Positions 59,955 to 64,000 of a stretch of DNA of 64,000 nucleotides are shown here, piece after piece. The DNA is taken from the NCBI RefSeq assembly GCF_009908285.1, contig NZ_JAAARM010000001.1, positions 372,001 through 436,000 of the forward strand, read 5' to 3'. Each line of letters begins with the position of its first letter. Positions within the stretch are counted from its first letter, which is position 1. The notes beneath the pieces were generated by a model. The model did not search any database, had not been told where the DNA came from, and saw only the letters and a list, made by a program, of their open reading frames with translations. This DNA comes from Pseudomonas sp. Fl4BN1. GTDB lineage: Bacteria > Pseudomonadota > Gammaproteobacteria > Pseudomonadales > Pseudomonadaceae. Made by a program: the position numbers and the translations under genes.

Positions 59955-60024
59955 GGCTTGCTCCAGGGCGGAAAGGCTTCCAGAATCGGTTGCCTGAGTT
60001 TGCGACTGGCCTTGTGGGCAGACG

Positions 60025-60131
60025 ATTATAAATTCTTGGATTGCCGAAGGTTGTTCCGGCGGCGTGTAGTTTTACTACAAATCGTCGGCCATTTCAGCCT
60101 TTCGAATGTATATACGAGTAGTAAAACTACA
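60025..60131 (-). promoter_or_regulatory. aceE promoter and paired palindromic operators
   Basis: TATAAT lies at 60030-60025 on the minus strand, 71 bases before the aceE start; the -35 is weak. Upstream, TGTAGT-TTT-ACTACA (60065-60079) is a perfect inverted repeat, and AGTAGT-AAA-ACTACA (60117-60131) is the same site in reverse, with one end mismatch. The centres are 52 bases apart, about five helical turns. The weak -35 and upstream sites suggest activator binding or looping. Confidence 0.55.
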
Positions 60132-60179
60132 GAAGATTGGCTCGTGGCCTCCTGCTGCGTTGTGAGAATAATCGTTACT

Positions 60180-60196
60180 GTTGGTCGGTGACCAAC
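60180..60196. promoter_or_regulatory. palindrome in the aceE-glnE gap
   Basis: GTTGGTC-GGT-GACCAAC is a perfect 7-bp inverted repeat, 142 bases before the glnE start. It resembles the TTGGT/ACCAA halves of PdhR operators but with a different spacing. The rest of the 383-base gap (59955-60337) is AT-rich and has no gene. Confidence 0.4.
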
Positions 60197-60337
60197 GGGA
60201 ATAGGTAATAAATTAATGCTGGCTGCTAAGAAAAACCTATTTTCAGCTATTTCTAACTTTTGTTCGACAGTCGACCGCGCTGCTTGCCCTTGCCAACCAT
60301 CACCGCCCGCGTTTTCCACGCCGATCAAGGATAGCCC

Positions 60338-63277
60338 ATGAGCCTGCCCGCGCTTGCCCAACTCCCCGCGATTCTCCTGCCATTGGTCAGCCGTGCTGAG
60401 CAGTCGTTGCGCAGTGTGGTGGCGACCCTGGAGGGTGACCCCGGCTTAGCGGATTGGAGTGCCGAGCGCTGGGCCGAGTTCGCCCGGGTGGCGGCGGCCA
60501 GCGACTTTGTCATTGAACAGAGCCTGCGTGACCCTTTGATGTTGCTGGAGCTGGTGCGCTCCGGCGAGCTGGAGCGCAATTTCGCCGCAGGCGAGCTGTG
60601 CGGGCAGATCGCCACGGCGGTGCAGGCGGCCGAGACCGAGGATCAGTTGGGACGGGTGCTGCGCCGCCAGCGCACCCGCCAGCAGGTACGGATTATCTGG
60701 CGCGACCTGAATCGCCAGGCGGACCTGGTGCAGACCTGTCGCGACCTTTCCGATCTGGCTGACGCCTGCATCGACCAGGCCTATCAATGGTTGTACCTGC
60801 GTCACAGCCAGCAGTTCGGAGTGCCCACCGGCGGGCGCAGCGGCGAGCCACAGCAGATGGTCATCCTCGGCATGGGCAAGCTGGGGGCGGTGGAGCTCAA
60901 TCTGTCGTCGGATATCGACCTGATCTTTGCCTATCCGGAAGGCGGCGAGACGGTAGGGGTCAAGCGTCCCCTGGATAACCAGGAGTTCTTCATCCGCCTG
61001 GGGCAGCGCCTGATCAAGGCCCTGGACCCGATGACGGTCGACGGTTTTGTGTTTCGCGTCGACATGCGTCTGCGGCCTTATGGCTCTGCCGGTTCCCTGG
61101 TCCTGAGTTTCAACGCGCTGGAGCAGTACTATCAGGATCAGGGGCGCGACTGGGAGCGCTACGCCATGATCAAGTCCCGGGTGGTGGCAGGGGATCAAGT
61201 GGCCGGCGCGCAATTGCAGGATATGCTGCGGCCCTTCGTCTATCGCCGTTACCTGGACTTTTCCGCCATCGAAGCGCTGCGCACCATGAAGCAGCTGATC
61301 CAGCAGGAAGTGCGGCGCAAGGGCATGGCCGATAACATCAAGCTGGGCTCGGGGGGGATTCGTGAGGTCGAGTTCATTGCCCAGGCCTTCCAGTTGATTC
61401 ACGGCGGGCGTGACCTGAGCCTGCAACAGCGTCCTTTATTAAAGGTGCTCGGCACCCTGGAAGGTCAGGGCTACCTGCCGGCGGCGGTGATCAGTGAGCT
61501 GCGCGAGGGTTACGAATTCCTGCGTTACACCGAGCATGCGATCCAGGCGATTGCCGATCGGCAGACGCAGATGCTCCCGGACAACCCCCAGGATCAGGCG
61601 CGCATTGCCTTCATGTTGGGGTTCGCCGACTGGAGTGCCTTCCACGAGCAGCTGATGTACTGGCGCGGTCGAGTGGAGTGGCACTTTCGCCAGGTCATCG
61701 CCGACCCCGATGAGGATGAAGGCGCGGAAAGTGAAGTGGTGGTGGGCGGTGAGTGGTTGCCGCTGTGGGAGGAGGCCCAGGACGAAGAGGCCGCCTGCCG
61801 CCAGTTGCAGGAGGGCGGTTTTGTTGATGCGCCCAAGGCCTTGCGAGCTCTGGCCAGCCTGCGGAGCAGCCCGCAACTGCGTGCCATGCAGCGGCTGGGG
61901 CGCGAGCGCCTGGATGCCTTTATTCCGCGCTTGCTGGCTCAGGCAGTGGAGCACGCCAATCCGGACCTGGTGTTGGAGCGGGTGCTGCCGTTGGTGGAGG
62001 CCGTGGCGCGGCGCTCGGCCTATCTGGTGCTGCTCACTGAAAACCCCGGCGCGCTGCGGCGGCTACTGACCTTGTGTGCGGCCAGTCCGTGGATAGCCGA
62101 GCAGATCACCCGCTTTCCCTTGCTGCTGGATGAGTTGCTCAACGAGGGGCGCTTGTTCAAGCCGCCCCTGGCGCCGGAGCTGGCGGCCGAGTTGCGGGAG
62201 CGCCTGACGCGGATTCCCGAGGACGACCTGGAACAGCAGATGGAGGCCTTGCGTCACTTCAAGCTGGCCCACCGTCTGCGGGTGGCGGCATCGGAGATTG
62301 CCGGCAGCCTGCCTTTAATGAAAGTCAGCGATTATCTGACCTGGCTCGCGGAGGCGATCCTGGAACAGGTGCTGGCCCTGGCCTGGCGCCAGACCGTGGC
62401 CAAGTACGGCGCGCCACAGCGCGCCGACGGCACCTTGTGCGATCCGGGATTCATCATCGTTGGCTACGGCAAGGTCGGCGGCATCGAGCTGGGGCACGGT
62501 TCCGACCTGGACCTGGTGTTCATCCATGACGGCGATCCCCAGGCGGAAACCGATGGGCCGAAACCCATCGATGGTGCGCAGTTCTTCACCCGGCTCGGAC
62601 AGCGCATCATTCATCTGCTGACCACCCAGACCAACTCCGGCCAGCTGTATGAAGTGGATATGCGTTTGCGTCCTTCCGGTGCATCGGGCCTGCTGGTGAG
62701 TTCCCTGGGGGCCTTTGCCCGTTACCAGGAGAACGAGGCCTGGACCTGGGAGCACCAGGCGCTGGTGCGGGCGCGGGTGCTGGTGGGCAGCCAGGATGTG
62801 GGCCAGGCCTTTGAAAAGGTCCGCGCCGCCGTATTGGGCAAAAAGCGCGACCTGCCGAAGCTGCGCCAGGAAGTCAGCGAGATGCGCGCCAAGATGCGCG
62901 ACAACCTGGGCAGTCGCCTGACTGCTGCCGGAACCGCGGCCAATGCCTTCGAAGCCACGGCGCCGTTCGACCTCAAGCAGGACGCCGGAGGTATCGTCGA
63001 TATCGAATTTATGGTGCAATACGCGGCCCTGGCGTGGTCCGAAGAGCACCCGTCACTGCTGCGCTACACCGATAACATCCGCATCCTGGAAGGTCTGGAG
63101 CAAGTCGGGCTGATGCCGTCGAGCGATGCCAGCCTGCTGCGCGAGGTCTACAAGGCCTACCGTTCCGCTGCTCACCGACAGGCGTTGCAGAATGAAGCCG
63201 GGATCATTGCCGGTGATCAATTCGTGACCGAACGACGGGAAGTGTTACGGATTTGGCGCGAGCTGGGGCTAAGCTAA
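60338..63277 (+). CDS. glnE: glutamine synthetase adenylyltransferase/deadenylylase
   Basis: A 979-residue GlnE with two nucleotidyltransferase domains. The N-terminal deadenylylating half has GMGKLGAVELNLSSDIDLIF (about 181-200), and the C-terminal adenylylating half has GYGKVGGIELGHGSDLDLVF (about 709-728). Both keep the metal-binding Asp-x-Asp. It switches glutamine synthetase activity with nitrogen status through PII. The ATG at 60338 follows AAGGA. Confidence 0.98.
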   Translation: MSLPALAQLPAILLPLVSRAEQSLRSVVATLEGDPGLADWSAERWAEFARVAAASDFVIEQSLRDPLMLLELVRSGELERNFAAGELCGQIATAVQAAETEDQLGRVLRRQRTRQQVRIIWRDLNRQADLVQTCRDLSDLADACIDQAYQWLYLRHSQQFGVPTGGRSGEPQQMVILGMGKLGAVELNLSSDIDLIFAYPEGGETVGVKRPLDNQEFFIRLGQRLIKALDPMTVDGFVFRVDMRLRPYGSAGSLVLSFNALEQYYQDQGRDWERYAMIKSRVVAGDQVAGAQLQDMLRPFVYRRYLDFSAIEALRTMKQLIQQEVRRKGMADNIKLGSGGIREVEFIAQAFQLIHGGRDLSLQQRPLLKVLGTLEGQGYLPAAVISELREGYEFLRYTEHAIQAIADRQTQMLPDNPQDQARIAFMLGFADWSAFHEQLMYWRGRVEWHFRQVIADPDEDEGAESEVVVGGEWLPLWEEAQDEEAACRQLQEGGFVDAPKALRALASLRSSPQLRAMQRLGRERLDAFIPRLLAQAVEHANPDLVLERVLPLVEAVARRSAYLVLLTENPGALRRLLTLCAASPWIAEQITRFPLLLDELLNEGRLFKPPLAPELAAELRERLTRIPEDDLEQQMEALRHFKLAHRLRVAASEIAGSLPLMKVSDYLTWLAEAILEQVLALAWRQTVAKYGAPQRADGTLCDPGFIIVGYGKVGGIELGHGSDLDLVFIHDGDPQAETDGPKPIDGAQFFTRLGQRIIHLLTTQTNSGQLYEVDMRLRPSGASGLLVSSLGAFARYQENEAWTWEHQALVRARVLVGSQDVGQAFEKVRAAVLGKKRDLPKLRQEVSEMRAKMRDNLGSRLTAAGTAANAFEATAPFDLKQDAGGIVDIEFMVQYAALAWSEEHPSLLRYTDNIRILEGLEQVGLMPSSDASLLREVYKAYRSAAHRQALQNEAGIIAGDQFVTERREVLRIWRELGLS

Positions 63278-63305
63278 GCGGCCTGAGAGGGCCACCCATG
63301 TATTC

Positions 63306-63392
63306 GGCGAGCCTTGCGGGCTCGCCCAAACTGAACCGGCGGTGAAGGCCGCGGTGCTGGATTCTCGAGGCGGGGAGGCGTATGCCTCCCCG
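63306..63392 (+). terminator. two hairpins between glnE and waaF
   Basis: GGCGAGCC-TTGCG-GGCTCGCC (63306-63326) and CGGGGAGGC-GTAT-GCCTCCCCG (63371-63392) are both perfect. The first is followed by AAACT, the second by GTTCGTTT, so the second is the better terminator. The glnE stop is at 63275-63277 and waaF starts at 63412. Confidence 0.55.
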
Positions 63393-63411
63393 GTTCGTTT
63401 ATGGAAACCAC

Positions 63412-64000
63412 ATGAATATTCTGATTGTTGGGCCCAGTTGGGTCGGTGACATGGTGATGGCGCAGACACTCTTCGAGTGCCTGAAACAGCGTCATCCTCA
63501 ATGCGAGATCGACGTGCTGGCCCCCGAGTGGAGCCGGCCGATCCTCGAACGCATGCCCCAGGTGCGTCGGGCCTTGAGCTTTCCCCTCGGCCATGGCGCC
63601 TTCGAATTGGCCACCCGTCGCCGTATCGGCAAGTCCCTGGCCGGTCAGTACGATCAGGCCATCTTATTGCCCAACTCGCTGAAATCGGCCTTGGTGCCGT
63701 TTTTTGCCGGCATTCCCAAGCGTACCGGCTGGCGTGGCGAGTTTCGCTACGGGCTGCTCAACGACGTGCGCAAGCTCGACAAGCAGCGTTATCCGCTGAT
63801 GATCGAGCGTTTCATGGCGCTGGCCTATGAGCCGGGCGCCCAATTGCCCCAGCCTTATCCGCGTCCGAAGCTGCAGATCGATCCGCAAAGCCGCGATGCG
63901 GCCCTGGCCAAGTTCGGCCTGGCCCTGGACCGTCCCGTACTGGCGCTGTGCCCGGGGGCGGAGTTCGGCGAGGCCAAGCGCTGGCCGTCCGAACATTACG
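63412..64000 (+). CDS. waaF: ADP-heptose:LPS heptosyltransferase II (partial)
   Basis: The first 196 residues are visible; the gene runs off the right edge. MNILIVGPSWVGDMVMAQ is the family start, LLPNSLKSALVPFFAGIPKRTGWRGE-like residues follow (about 84-108), and LCPGAEFGEAKRWP (about 181-194) is the start of the ADP-heptose binding domain. It adds the second heptose to the LPS inner core. It starts the usual Pseudomonas LPS core cluster. Confidence 0.95.
   Translation, partial: MNILIVGPSWVGDMVMAQTLFECLKQRHPQCEIDVLAPEWSRPILERMPQVRRALSFPLGHGAFELATRRRIGKSLAGQYDQAILLPNSLKSALVPFFAGIPKRTGWRGEFRYGLLNDVRKLDKQRYPLMIERFMALAYEPGAQLPQPYPRPKLQIDPQSRDAALAKFGLALDRPVLALCPGAEFGEAKRWPSEHY

Noticed and set aside
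63278..63411. Loss of ilvE between glnE and waaF as an unusual deletion
   Set aside because: Some Pseudomonas species have ilvE here and others do not, as far as I recall, and no remnant is visible, so it is not evidence of a recent event.

Overview
The window is GC-rich bacterial chromosome from a Pseudomonas, most likely of the fluorescens group. Three things point there: the housekeeping order msrA - dipA - aceF - aceE - glnE - waaF, the typical Pseudomonas REP/REPIN repeats (GTAGGAGCTGGC... and GTAGGAGCGAGC...), and an aryl polyene (APE) pigment operon with its own ammonia-lyase. No tRNA, rRNA, insertion sequence, prophage or CRISPR array was seen.

Region 1 (1-15,488, all minus strand) is one tightly coupled operon for an aryl polyene-type pigment lipid. 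Reading from the promoter at about 15.6 kb leftwards it encodes: a ketosynthase chain-length-factor-like protein, an acyltransferase, two acyl carrier proteins, a membrane protein, an AMP-ligase/dehydratase fusion, a family 2 glycosyltransferase, an LpxL-type acyltransferase, an ammonia-lyase, a thioesterase, a LolA-like carrier, an MMPL exporter, a CPA2 antiporter, a halogenase-like flavoprotein, a methyltransferase, a DUF3261 lipoprotein and a ketosynthase cut by the window edge. In two of these genes (glycosyltransferase and LolA-like carrier) the 5' coding end is made partly of in-frame REP/REPIN sequence.

Region 2 (15.8-26.5 kb) is general chromosome: an orphan ParA ATPase, trxC, a set of two paralogous lipoproteins plus a small membrane protein, selO with a hairpin over its ribosome binding site, a large MscK-type channel and a CvrA-type K+/H+ antiporter.

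Region 3 (26.6-33.4 kb) holds three chemoreceptors. Two are tandem paralogs with FliA-like promoters. The third has a double Cache-type sensor and an operator-rich promoter. A small coiled-coil protein and a ZapA-like protein lie between them. A four-unit, 98-bp-period REPIN array follows.

Region 4 (33.4-43.4 kb) is metabolic: an acyl-CoA dehydrogenase, putA and putP divergent around five GTTGCA-type PutA operator hexamers, a DUF2165 membrane protein, and an O-acetylhomoserine sulfhydrylase-like enzyme.

Region 5 (43.6-50.6 kb) is a compact, unusual catabolic module. A GlpK-like FGGY kinase, a NOX-like flavoprotein and a GlpA-like flavoprotein with a C-terminal BFD-type cysteine cluster lie on the minus strand. 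A DeoR regulator follows, then a divergent EutH-family permease and a DUF1937 protein. The kinase lacks the arginine that contacts glycerol in GlpK, so the substrate is probably not glycerol. This is the best candidate in the window for an undescribed pathway.

Region 6 (50.7-64 kb) is conserved core: rlmJ, msrA, the c-di-GMP phosphodiesterase dipA, the pyruvate dehydrogenase genes aceF and aceE with two matching palindromes upstream, glnE, and the start of waaF.
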